Source: Falsibacillus pallidus (GTDB taxonomy: Bacteria; Bacillota; Bacilli; Bacillales; DSM-25281). Taken from it: 56,834 nucleotides of DNA. Location of the stretch: the NCBI RefSeq assembly GCF_003350505.1, contig NZ_QQAY01000019.1, forward strand, positions 1-56,834, in the 5' to 3' direction. Every line of letters begins with the position of its first letter. Position 1 is the first letter of the stretch. Made by a program: the position numbers and the translations under genes. Under the pieces are notes generated by a model. The model was not told the DNA's origin. It ran no database searches and worked only from the letters and a program-made list of their open reading frames with translations. Positions 16,537 through 24,966 of the stretch are shown piece by piece.

Positions 16537-18447
16537 TCACCCACTCTTCTCATCCGTCTTTCCGCTCTGCCTCTCTATAAGCAGCCCCTCAAAGTATTTG
16601 GTGAATTCAGATTCGCCGGAATAGGATAGACATAAATATTCCTTCGCTCTTGTCATCCCGATATATAATAGTGAAACTTCTCTCTCCACATCTTCTTCCA
16701 GGGCGAAAGGCATGTTATCGATATTTACAATAAACACGGCTTGAAAATCCAGCCCCTTGCTGCTATCGATCGTACTGATTTTCACACGATCATCGTCTTT
16801 ATCAAAGTTCCTCTTACTATCATTATTTTCAGTTAGCCAAAAGTACTCTATTCCTTGTTCTTTCAATGCTTTTTGAAGAATATCAATATAGCTTGTATGA
16901 TACGATTTTTTTATCCGATACAGAATAAGAACCTCTGACAGAGGGACATTTTTTTCTTTATGCAGCCTTGATATTTGTTTGGCCACCAGCTGGGCCTCTT
17001 GAAAGAAATTGTCCTTCTTGATAATCGCAGGCTCCACCCCTCTTCTACGGGTACTTTGAGGAGCAATGATTTCTCCTTCAAATTCTTTGTTTACGACTTT
17101 GTATTTTAGTGAAGAGTTGGTCTTATAGAAATCCCAAGCAAACTTAACAATTTGAGCTGTGTTTCTATAATTGATATTTAGCACCTTGGATCTTCCCTGG
17201 AAGCTCAACCCGGTATCTTGAAGATAGGATCTTTTTCGTTTATAGATCGTTTGGGCACGGTCCTCTACAAGCAGAAGAGATTTTGTATCTGGATTCAATA
17301 GACTGCTGACCAGTTCAAACCAAGATGCTTCAAAATCCTGCCCTTCATCTATTAAAATCGCATCGTACTTCGGAAGGATCGCTTCTCCATTCTTGATTTT
17401 CTCCAAAACTCCTGGGATATTGCCCTCTGTTATTTTGAGATCGTTTTTGAGCCATGAATGAAAATTTCTGACGATAATATTGTGCTGTTTCTTGACTGCA
17501 TCTTCCTTTGAAAAATCGAAGTCAAATAGATTGTCCGGTTCATTCATCATGTGAAAGATCATTTGTTCAATGTTTCGAGAAAGTGATATATTATAGCAAA
17601 GAATCAGTATCTTCCAATCCGGCTGTTCTTTCGCCAATATTTTGGCCCTGCTTGAAAGAATAAGTGTTTTCCCGCTTCCAGCCACTCCTCGTATTAAACG
17701 ATTCTTATCCCCAATCTGCTTCGCCAGATTTTCCTGGTGCAAATCCATTGTGCGAATGTCATGCAGAGACAACAGCAGCTGATCTTGATAAGGGACAGGC
17801 TGTTTAAACTCGGCGCTGATTCTGACCTCCGGAAAGAGATGAAACCTAATTGTATCAATCTCACCTTTGGTTAACGGCTCCCTTAGCCGATAAGGTACAG
17901 AAAACATATTTAATATCTTCTCAATTAGAATTTCTTCGGAGAACCCTTCCTTCTCTGGATCAATTTCATCACGGGTCAAACAAAAGGATGGTTCAATAAC
18001 CGAATATAAATCATTTTCTATAAAGTCTTTTTGGGTGAGGCGAGTAAATACGGCTCCAAAGCCAAAAGGGAATTTTAGTTGATATTTATATTTACCTTCA
18101 AGATTTATTAAATTCTTATCTTTCTTCAAGAAGTCTGCAATATGGAAAACATACTCCCTTGCTTGCTTAAGCGGACTCTTCACTGCTGTTTGGGAGCCTG
18201 TAGACGTATGCAAAAGCCATTCATCATGATTGATTTGTAATATCGTATTCTTGGTATAATCTTTAACCTCTAGTACAATCAACCCCAAATCAGGGCCGAT
18301 TATGACAAAATCCGGCCGCTTCCCGTGGATTTCGGGTTCGTAATATACGATAAAGTCCTCTGGAAGATATGTCTTTAATGTACGGAATAGGAGCCGTTCT
18401 CCGGCTGTTGCTGTAGAACGTATGCTTTCGGGAATTGTATAAGCCAT
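16537..18447 (-). CDS. NERD nuclease-UvrD-like helicase fusion
   Basis: This 636-residue protein has an N-terminal nuclease-related domain: Asp46 in KRPDFVII and Glu60/Lys62 in LEVKDY resemble a PD-(D/E)XK active site. A superfamily 1 helicase follows, with Walker A GVAGSGKT (Lys260), Walker B LIDEGQDF (367), NINYRNT, SKGLDFQAV and YIGMTRAKEYL. The ATG at 18447 after GGAGTG is preferred to an in-frame TTG at 18465. Family members act in DNA repair or in defence; nuclease-helicase single-protein systems such as Nhi of staphylococci offer a comparison, though I cannot test homology. It is next to the PLD-helicase/MazG genes and on the same strand. Confidence 0.82.
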   Translation of the reverse strand: MAYTIPESIRSTATAGERLLFRTLKTYLPEDFIVYYEPEIHGKRPDFVIIGPDLGLIVLEVKDYTKNTILQINHDEWLLHTSTGSQTAVKSPLKQAREYVFHIADFLKKDKNLINLEGKYKYQLKFPFGFGAVFTRLTQKDFIENDLYSVIEPSFCLTRDEIDPEKEGFSEEILIEKILNMFSVPYRLREPLTKGEIDTIRFHLFPEVRISAEFKQPVPYQDQLLLSLHDIRTMDLHQENLAKQIGDKNRLIRGVAGSGKTLILSSRAKILAKEQPDWKILILCYNISLSRNIEQMIFHMMNEPDNLFDFDFSKEDAVKKQHNIIVRNFHSWLKNDLKITEGNIPGVLEKIKNGEAILPKYDAILIDEGQDFEASWFELVSSLLNPDTKSLLLVEDRAQTIYKRKRSYLQDTGLSFQGRSKVLNINYRNTAQIVKFAWDFYKTNSSLKYKVVNKEFEGEIIAPQSTRRRGVEPAIIKKDNFFQEAQLVAKQISRLHKEKNVPLSEVLILYRIKKSYHTSYIDILQKALKEQGIEYFWLTENNDSKRNFDKDDDRVKISTIDSSKGLDFQAVFIVNIDNMPFALEEDVEREVSLLYIGMTRAKEYLCLSYSGESEFTKYFEGLLIERQSGKTDEKSG

Positions 18448-18668
18448 ATTAATAGAACACTCCAAAATTTGTAATAGTTACATTATACTACAAATTATGA
18501 GTATTATTTACATAAAATGGTTTTTGTGTATTTTGTAAGAAATCGAATTAATAATATAATATTATGCTGACTAAAAAGAAGATGGCTCACCCGCATACTG
18601 GGCAAGAGAGGGGTATCAGGATAGTCTTTACAGAGGCAGTGCAATTAAGAAATATATGTATCTGATAT
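18448..18668. other. Intergenic stretch, promoter of the NERD-helicase gene
   Basis: No gene is seen. The sequence is strongly AT-rich next to the helicase start and should hold its promoter. The remainder shows no repeat or structured element that I could identify. Confidence 0.4.
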
Positions 18669-18716
18669 AAAAAAACCAAGTCCGCATATAGATTCGGACT
18701 TGGTTTTCGTTTTTTT
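18669..18716. terminator. Terminator of the gerABC operon
   Basis: AAACCAAGTCCG and CGGACTTGGTTT form a perfect 12-bp stem around a loop of about 10 bases, with T-runs on both strands. It lies 35 bases after the gerC stop codon on the minus strand. Confidence 0.9.
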
Positions 18717-18750
18717 AAATAAAACTACTCATGCAATGGTACTCAATACA

Positions 18751-19830
18751 TCAATCTATTACACCCGTTTCCAGGATTCTGATATCCGCTTTGACTTTGA
18801 TTGGAATTTCTGGGTATATCGTTTTCCATTGATCATAATTCCAATGCCGTGTGCTAGTCCTTGTCTCTTCTCCAATTCCCAAGGGATCAATGTTTTCACT
18901 TTGGAATCTTTTGATTAGTTTTTCTGCTCTTTTTTCAAATTCCTTTTCTGCCATTTTCTCGATATTCTTTACTTTTTTCGGTGTTAGATTTTTGCCGGAG
19001 GTTTCTCTTAGTACGGACTTGATCTTAACGGATATGGTTATTTGTTTGGTCGTCATGGGGCTGGGAATAGAAATTGATCTTGATGATTGAATATTGGCAA
19101 GGGAGGCATATTTGTCTTTTGACTGCAGTTTTACCTCTATGGATCCGTCCGTTTCACTATTCTCCAACAAGCTTTTGAATATGAAGACGTCCTGTCCATT
19201 AAAGGTATCGACCATTTTATCTTTATTGAAGAACGCAAGGCCGGCTAAGCTTGCTCTTCCATCTTTAAGTGCCATCATAGGCAAAAAGGGATCTTTTCCT
19301 TCTGAATAGTAAGAATATAGAAAAGTATGAAGGTTGGACATAGGGATGATGCCCATATCTTCGTTTTGCTCGATTAAATTGGAAAGATAAATTCCGTTAT
19401 CACTATTTCCGTATTGGATATTTAATAGCTCTTTACAGCTGCCGTCTACAACCGCCAATAAGACGCTTGCACCAACACTCGGGTCCCGCTGCAGCGTATC
19501 GATGACTTCGATAATCCCTTTTTCGGCTAGTTTTCTACTATAGAGTGCGAGTTGTATCTTTCCACTGACAAATGGTTTTTCCGATTGTTCATTTACTTTA
19601 TTCCGCACTTCTTTGCTAAGCTCACCGACCGCAGAGTATACTTCGTTGATTACTTTTTTATCAGGCTGATAGTTAGGGGCAACCGCTGTCACTTCAATCG
19701 AATTCTCATCTACATAATCGTAGCCAACTGCCGTAGCCATCTGAACATCATCGAGCGTTTTTTGTTTTATCTTCATACAGCCAGAAAGGAGCCCACTTAC
19801 GATTAGAAAGACTATGAACCACTTTTTAAT
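18751..19830 (-). CDS. Spore germination lipoprotein, Ger(x)C family
   Basis: This is the C subunit of a germinant receptor, a lipoprotein on the outside of the inner spore membrane. From the ATG at 19776 the protein would begin MKIKQKTLDD and lack a signal. Extending the frame upstream gives a hydrophobic stretch (FIVFLIVSGLLSGC) with a perfect lipobox LLSGC, but the only possible start is ATT at 19828-19830, eight bases after AGGAGG. The resulting length (359) fits the family. The start overlaps the last 19 bases of gerB. The C-terminal half has the family's Ger(x)C features with many short beta-strands. Assignment is firm; the start is inferred. Confidence 0.82.
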   Translation of the reverse strand: MKKWFIVFLIVSGLLSGCMKIKQKTLDDVQMATAVGYDYVDENSIEVTAVAPNYQPDKKVINEVYSAVGELSKEVRNKVNEQSEKPFVSGKIQLALYSRKLAEKGIIEVIDTLQRDPSVGASVLLAVVDGSCKELLNIQYGNSDNGIYLSNLIEQNEDMGIIPMSNLHTFLYSYYSEGKDPFLPMMALKDGRASLAGLAFFNKDKMVDTFNGQDVFIFKSLLENSETDGSIEVKLQSKDKYASLANIQSSRSISIPSPMTTKQITISVKIKSVLRETSGKNLTPKKVKNIEKMAEKEFEKRAEKLIKRFQSENIDPLGIGEETRTSTRHWNYDQWKTIYPEIPIKVKADIRILETGVID

Positions 19831-20915
19831 GACCGCCCCCTCCTAACTTTCGCAATGATTTTCGTAATGATAAGAAGTACAGGAAGATACATGCTGATCA
19901 ATATCAAACCTGCCAGTGAAAGATACTTATTCAAGAGTTCAATCTGATTTTTCCCATTTAACAATGTGCAGCAAATAAGGGCAAGAAGCATAAATATAAA
20001 AAGCATGATTTTGGGACTGATTTTAAATATCTTCGCACTTCCATTAACAGCTGCCCATAGGGATAAACATACATTTGGAAGAATGACCAGCACCCATGAT
20101 GTGATGCCGATATATTCGAACCTTTCCACAAATGGCATGCTGACAATCTTCCACATATAAAGGGTTGCCCATATCTGTTTTACAATTTGTGCTTCGCTGT
20201 AATACGCAATAGCAGTGATGATGACAAATAAATAAATGAACATGGTAAGGAAATTTCCGAAATGAGCCCATTTTTGCGACTTTTCCGGATCCTTGATATA
20301 CGGATAGAACATCATGAAAGTGGAGATCCCCAAATAGCTTAACGTCATATTTTTCGTACCCATGAGCATTTGATTAATGGAATGATTGAAAATGGGCAGC
20401 AAGTTATGAAAATGAGCATATTTAAATGGAAAAATGAAAGTTAAAATTAAATAAAATGGGACGACAACCCCTAAAAAGCAAATTCCTGCAACGATCCGGA
20501 AGCCTCCAGATAATCCATAATAAACAAGAAGGACCAAGATTAATGAAAAAAAGAACACGCTGATTTCTTTGAACATCCACGTTTGAACGACTTCCATATA
20601 TGTACGAATGACTGTAATTCCCATGGCGAACCAGTAGGCTGACCAAATCAAGGTCAAAAAACCGCCAACCCATTTCCCAAAATAGTTTCTATGCAAGTCA
20701 GCCAGGTCCGATTGGTCATTTTTCAACAGTGCATACATCATCCAAATGACGCCATTGAATAGGAGACCTGCAATAATGACGACCATCCATGCATCATTTC
20801 CTGCTTGCAAAATAATGGCTCGTTCAAATCCTAATATTCCCACTCCAATCTGGATGGAGTGTATCAAGAAAAACATGAGGAATGATGAGACTTGATCGCT
20901 TCTACCCACATCCAT
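19812..20915 (-). CDS. Spore germination permease-like protein, GerAB/APC family
   Basis: This 367-residue protein has about ten hydrophobic segments and belongs to the GerAB branch of the amino acid-polyamine-organocation superfamily, which forms the ligand-binding B subunit of germinant receptors in the inner spore membrane. Motifs such as QIGVGILGFER near the N-terminus and MFYPYIKDPEKSQKW in the middle are typical. It begins 26 bases after the gerA stop and overlaps gerC by 19 bases, so the three subunits are probably made together. The ligand cannot be predicted. Confidence 0.9.
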   Translation of the reverse strand: MDVGRSDQVSSFLMFFLIHSIQIGVGILGFERAIILQAGNDAWMVVIIAGLLFNGVIWMMYALLKNDQSDLADLHRNYFGKWVGGFLTLIWSAYWFAMGITVIRTYMEVVQTWMFKEISVFFFSLILVLLVYYGLSGGFRIVAGICFLGVVVPFYLILTFIFPFKYAHFHNLLPIFNHSINQMLMGTKNMTLSYLGISTFMMFYPYIKDPEKSQKWAHFGNFLTMFIYLFVIITAIAYYSEAQIVKQIWATLYMWKIVSMPFVERFEYIGITSWVLVILPNVCLSLWAAVNGSAKIFKISPKIMLFIFMLLALICCTLLNGKNQIELLNKYLSLAGLILISMYLPVLLIITKIIAKVRRGRSLKSGS

Positions 20916-20941
20916 TTATTTCACAACTTTCTTTCCATTAA

Positions 20942-22432
20942 TTATTTCGTATCCTTTTCTTTTGCTGACTTCCCATCGTACCTCATAGTATCTTCCGCTT
21001 GGAGTTCGATAGGACGCTTCGATTGAAATGAAAATGGAAGCCGCACCATCGCATCTTTTAAGTCAGAAAATCTTGGTGGATAAATGGGTTCAAGATATGG
21101 CCTCCCCAGTGACGTTAATTTGAGGAGATGTATGAGTAAAAAACATGTACAAATGGAAACACCGATCAAACCTAACACGTGAGCAAAAATTAAAAATGGG
21201 AACCGGATGAGCCTGATTGTATTACCCATTTGATAAACAGGTGTGGTAAAGGATGCAAGTGCTGCCAGCGCGACAATGATTAGCAAAACGGTGCTAGTAA
21301 GACCAGCCTCGACTGAAGCAGTCCCGATGACGATACCGCCAACGATACCGATTGTCTGCCCGACCTTGGTCGGCAGTCGTGCTCCGGCTTCCCGGAGGAG
21401 CTCAATGGCAAGTTCCAATGTTAAAGCTTCCAATATTGGCGGAAGTGGAATCCCGCTTCTTGAAGTCACAAGTGTATTAATAAGGTCCTTTGGAATCAAT
21501 TCATAGTGATAGGTAAGAACCGCTACATAGATCGGTGTTACCAGGATGGAAAATATGACCGAAAACACCCTTACCAGCCTGAAGAACGAGGCCACCAGCC
21601 AATTAAGGAAATAGTCTTCAAATGCCGAGAAGAATTCTACTAATGTAGTTGGCCCAATGAGACCGCTTGGCGAGCCGTCTGTTAATATGACAATTTTCCC
21701 CTCTGCCAGCACTGCCGCAAGCCTGTCTGGTCGTTCCGTATCTACGAATTGCGGGAAGATGGAATTATTATTGTCCTGAATCAATTGTGTGATATAGGAG
21801 CTGTCATTGATTTGATTCACTTCGAGATCTCTCAGGCGCTGAATCATCGTATTCACATTCTCTTCATTTGTAATCCCTTCAATATACAAGACGGCCACTC
21901 TCGTTTTTGACAGCTTACCAACTATGACTTCAGTAGCAATCAGTTCAGGAATCGGGAGCCTCTTCCTTACCAGATTCATGTTCGTGTCCAAGGATTCCAC
22001 CAAAGCTTCTTTTGGTCCGACGACACTGAATTCAACTTCAGGCAATGATACTTGCCTAGTACGCACGACTCCTGCTTTGATCAAAATAACACGATTCGGC
22101 TCATTAACAGAACAAATCATCACATATCCTTTTAATAGATTGGTTTGGATGGTTTCCTTCTCTTCTGTTATTATCATGTTTTCTACAGGTAAAGCATCCA
22201 GTAATTTATCAATTGAAATCTCTTCGACCCGATTAATAAACGGCAGAATATCCCGATGCAAAATTTCCGCATCAATCAGGGAATGATAATAGCCCATGTG
22301 CAAAATAGGGTTTTGCGAAGGGATTGGGAAACAAATGAAGTCCGTTGATTTTTTAAATGGTTCAAAATGGGATACCGTTTTGATCGATTCGTTTTTTTCT
22401 GTATCTTTTTTCTTTGAAAATCTGCTTTTCAT
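20942..22432 (-). CDS. Spore germination protein GerA family (A subunit)
   Basis: This 496-residue protein has a large hydrophilic N-terminal domain (1-280) followed by about five membrane segments and a basic tail. Family hallmarks include LYIEGITNEENV, ILTDGSPSGLIGPTTL, SRSGIPLPPILEAL, ELLREAGARLP and GQTIGIVGGIVIG. It is the A subunit of a germinant receptor and is first in the gerA-gerB-gerC operon. An AGGAG site precedes the ATG. Forespore sigma-G control is usual for such operons; CATAATG at 22464-22470 on the minus strand is near the -10 consensus but no clear -35 is present. Confidence 0.92.
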   Translation of the reverse strand: MKSRFSKKKDTEKNESIKTVSHFEPFKKSTDFICFPIPSQNPILHMGYYHSLIDAEILHRDILPFINRVEEISIDKLLDALPVENMIITEEKETIQTNLLKGYVMICSVNEPNRVILIKAGVVRTRQVSLPEVEFSVVGPKEALVESLDTNMNLVRKRLPIPELIATEVIVGKLSKTRVAVLYIEGITNEENVNTMIQRLRDLEVNQINDSSYITQLIQDNNNSIFPQFVDTERPDRLAAVLAEGKIVILTDGSPSGLIGPTTLVEFFSAFEDYFLNWLVASFFRLVRVFSVIFSILVTPIYVAVLTYHYELIPKDLINTLVTSRSGIPLPPILEALTLELAIELLREAGARLPTKVGQTIGIVGGIVIGTASVEAGLTSTVLLIIVALAALASFTTPVYQMGNTIRLIRFPFLIFAHVLGLIGVSICTCFLLIHLLKLTSLGRPYLEPIYPPRFSDLKDAMVRLPFSFQSKRPIELQAEDTMRYDGKSAKEKDTK

Positions 22433-22504
22433 AAGGTAGGATGCTCCTGTTTCAGATTACTATCATTATGAGCCTATAATAAAAGTATTAAACGGTTTTT
22501 TTTA

Positions 22505-22556
22505 GGGTGCCTGACCCCCGGCGCAGTAAAGCGTCAATGGACTGGGGGTCAGGTCC
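22505..22556. repeat. Family C palindromic repeat, copy 1
   Basis: GGGTGCCTGACCCCC and GGGGGTCAGG form inverted arms around AGTAAAGCGTC. A second copy lies at 24838-24888. It is placed upstream of gerA and downstream of the ABC exporter genes. Confidence 0.8.
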
Positions 22557-22581
22557 GCCAGTTTCTATCTTTTTTCATACT

Positions 22582-22619
22582 AAAAGGCCAAGTCCAAAAT
22601 TATCGGACTTGGCCTTTTA
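22582..22619 (-). terminator. Terminator downstream of the ABC exporter genes
   Basis: AAAAGGCCAAGTCC and GGACTTGGCCTTTT form a perfect stem of 14 bp with an 8-base loop. It lies about 190 bases after the stop codon of the leftward permease gene. Confidence 0.85.
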
Positions 22620-22807
22620 TATTTTTATTTTAAGGCTGTTTTCGTAAACATTGTTGTTAAAATCTTAATGCCGATTTTAACGTGAAAATAGATGTTTGGA
22701 GCCTTGAAATGTAGTATCCAGGATCTTTTCCAGCTGAATTTTCTGCATGGATTGCATAAGCTAACCAGTTTTAAATGGCTAAAGCAACAAACCTTGAGAA
22801 AAGAGCC
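22620..22807. other. 3' region of the ABC exporter unit
   Basis: No gene is visible. GTTAAAATC and GATTTTAAC (22656-22681) form a perfect 9-bp inverted repeat with an 8-base loop and no T-run; its role is unknown. Confidence 0.35.
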
Positions 22808-23899
22808 CTACTCCCACCTAAACACCCAACTAGCCAGCGCAAATCCGCCAACGAGCCAGACTGCCAGTATCAGTGTATCGGTCCCCAAATCGAGAAACGG
22901 GGTTCCCAGGTTCATGGTCTCCCTGAGGGCAGAGCTCAGGTGGGCAATCGGGAGCACCTTGACGATGGGCTGGATGAGGTCCGGCATGTTGCTGACGGGG
23001 AAGAAGACTCCGCCGAGGAACAGCATCGGGAATGTGACGAATCCAGCGATCGGGCCGGCGCTCTCCGGGTTCTTGGCAAGCCCTGCGATGATGAAGCCCA
23101 AGGACATGAACACCAATGTACCAAGAATGATGAAGAAGATTAAGGCGGCCCAGGAGCCTGCGACGTTGATGCCAAAGATGAGATTGGCAATGAGGACGAC
23201 AAGCAGGGCCTGCGTTCCGTTCAGCACGAGCCTTGCTGTGATCTGGGCTGCGATGAATGTCGATGCTTTGAGCCTTGTTCCCTGCATGCGGCGAAGGATC
23301 CCCCGCTCACGCCAGGCAGCGATTTGTCCGGCGACGCCGTTCATGTTGTTATTCATGATCATCATAGCGACGATCCCTGGGACAAGGAAATCGACGTAAC
23401 GGATATTGATGGCTTCGATGCCGACCTTTTGAATCGTCACGGCAGGCTTATATCCGGCCAGGTGCTTGCTGTATTGATCGACGATGCCGTTCACGACGGT
23501 GAGGCCGAGTTCTGCGGTCGTCAGATTTTTCTCATTGTAATAGACAGGAAGGGCGAATTCTTTCCCTTCACTTTTCACGTTATCCCCGTAGCCTTTCGGG
23601 ATTTCGATGAGAAGCTGGATGTCCCCGTTTTTGACGGCTTTTTTCCCAGCTTTCGTGTTGTCGTAGTTTACGAGTTTGATCCCGTCATTTTTCTTGAATA
23701 ATGCCTTTAAGTCTTTGGATTCTGCCGTTTTGTCCTTGTCGATCAGTCCTGCATCTAAGCTGAGGGAATCTCCTTTTCCAGCGAAGGATCCGAGGGCAAC
23801 CATCAGGATGATCGGGAACAGCAGGGTGAAGAATAGGACTTGCTTGTTGCGTGCGAAGATCCGCAATTGGGCGAGTGTTAGCTGCCAGTAGCCTCTCAT
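22808..23899 (-). CDS. ABC-2 type exporter, membrane subunit
   Basis: This 363-residue protein has an N-terminal membrane segment (FFTLLFPIILMVALGSF), a large extracytoplasmic loop of about 150 residues, and five C-terminal membrane segments, the topology of ABC-2/YhgE-like efflux permeases. It contains GPIAGFVTFPMLFLGGVFFP, a typical ABC-2 block. The start ATG overlaps the stop of the upstream ATPase gene by four bases (ATGA), so the two subunits are coupled. It probably exports a drug, lipid or antimicrobial peptide across the membrane; no substrate can be named. Confidence 0.87.
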   Translation of the reverse strand: MRGYWQLTLAQLRIFARNKQVLFFTLLFPIILMVALGSFAGKGDSLSLDAGLIDKDKTAESKDLKALFKKNDGIKLVNYDNTKAGKKAVKNGDIQLLIEIPKGYGDNVKSEGKEFALPVYYNEKNLTTAELGLTVVNGIVDQYSKHLAGYKPAVTIQKVGIEAINIRYVDFLVPGIVAMMIMNNNMNGVAGQIAAWRERGILRRMQGTRLKASTFIAAQITARLVLNGTQALLVVLIANLIFGINVAGSWAALIFFIILGTLVFMSLGFIIAGLAKNPESAGPIAGFVTFPMLFLGGVFFPVSNMPDLIQPIVKVLPIAHLSSALRETMNLGTPFLDLGTDTLILAVWLVGGFALASWVFRWE

Positions 23900-24822
23900 G
23901 ATTCTCGCAGCCTCCTTCCTGTCATGTGAATGAACACATCTTCCAATGTCGCCTGCCTTGTCTGCAGGTCTTCAATTTTAATTGCCCGCTCGGACGCCAC
24001 TTCGATGAGTGAGGTCAAGGCGAGCTGCAGGTCATCCGTATACAGCTGGACGAAGGCATCCTTGACGGCTGCTTCCTTCACCCCGTCCATCCGCTCGAAC
24101 CATTCCGGCTCAGGCGGATTGTTCAGATGGAATTCGATTGTGCTAGCCGACTGCAAGGTTTTCACCAGGTTCTGCGGCGTGTCGAGGGCGATCAACTCCC
24201 CTTGGTCCATGATGCCGATGCGGTCGCAGAGCACATGGGCTTCATCCATGTAATGAGTCGAGAGGATGACGGTCTTCCCACGTTCCTTCAGCCGAAGGAC
24301 AATGTCCCACAGCGTCCGTCTTGCCTGGGGATCAAGCCCCGTCGTCGGTTCATCGAGGAACACGATGTTCGGGTCGTGGATCAGGGCGAGTGCAATCGCA
24401 AGCCTCTGCTTCTGTCCGCCGGATAATCCCTTGATTCGTCCTTTCCGCTTCTCGGTCAGGAGCATGTCGCCAATCAATTCATCGATATCGACATGACTCG
24501 GGTAAAAGCTTGCATACAGACGGAGGATCTCTTCCACCTTCAACAGTTCGAACAGCGACGTCGACTGCAGCTGCACCCCGATGACCTCTTTCACTTGATT
24601 CACGTTCTTCCGGACATCATAGCCTGACAATACGGCCGTTCCTTCATCGGGTTTGCGGAGTCCGACAAGCATCTCGATTGTTGTCGTCTTCCCAGCCCCG
24701 TTCGGACCGAGGAGCCCGAAGATCTCGCCTTTTTCCACTTGAAAATGGACGCCCTTCACTGCCGTAAAGGAGCCATATCGTTTCACCAGTCCTTGTACAT
24801 CTACCATGATTTCATTCGGCAT
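23896..24822 (-). CDS. ABC transporter ATPase subunit
   Basis: This 308-residue protein carries Walker A GPNGAGKTTT, signature LSGGQKQRLA and Walker B IVFLDEPTTGLDP, with a C-terminal extension of about 80 residues (containing IEDLQTRQATLEDVFIHMTG) characteristic of drug- and bacteriocin-export ATPases of the DrrA/CcmA type. GGAGG precedes the ATG. It is followed directly by its permease. A TetR regulator lies upstream on the same strand across 145 bases that include a family C repeat. Confidence 0.9.
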   Translation of the reverse strand: MPNEIMVDVQGLVKRYGSFTAVKGVHFQVEKGEIFGLLGPNGAGKTTTIEMLVGLRKPDEGTAVLSGYDVRKNVNQVKEVIGVQLQSTSLFELLKVEEILRLYASFYPSHVDIDELIGDMLLTEKRKGRIKGLSGGQKQRLAIALALIHDPNIVFLDEPTTGLDPQARRTLWDIVLRLKERGKTVILSTHYMDEAHVLCDRIGIMDQGELIALDTPQNLVKTLQSASTIEFHLNNPPEPEWFERMDGVKEAAVKDAFVQLYTDDLQLALTSLIEVASERAIKIEDLQTRQATLEDVFIHMTGRRLRES

Positions 24823-24837
24823 AATGAGCCTCCTTAT

Positions 24838-24888
24838 GGGTGCCTGACCCCCGGTACGGTAAAGCGTCTATGTATTGGGGGCAGGTCC
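24838..24888. repeat. Family C palindromic repeat, copy 2
   Basis: GGGTGCCTGACCCCC and TTGGGGGCAGG form inverted arms around AAAGCGTC, closely matching 22505-22556. The two copies bracket the ABC exporter gene pair in the same orientation. Confidence 0.8.
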
Positions 24889-24966
24889 TTTTCTCTTTTT
24901 TCACCAAAAGAAGCACCTTGTCGAAAGCTGCTTCTGCTTCTACTTGCATATTCGGCATAAAACGAC

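Noticed and set aside
10233-18447. Type I or III restriction-modification, DISARM or BREX system
   Set aside because: No DNA methyltransferase, specificity subunit, PglZ or Lon-like gene is present in the block.
22653-22684. Terminator at the 22656-22681 inverted repeat
   Set aside because: The stem lacks GC pairs and a T-run on either strand; the strong hairpin at 22582-22619 is a better terminator.
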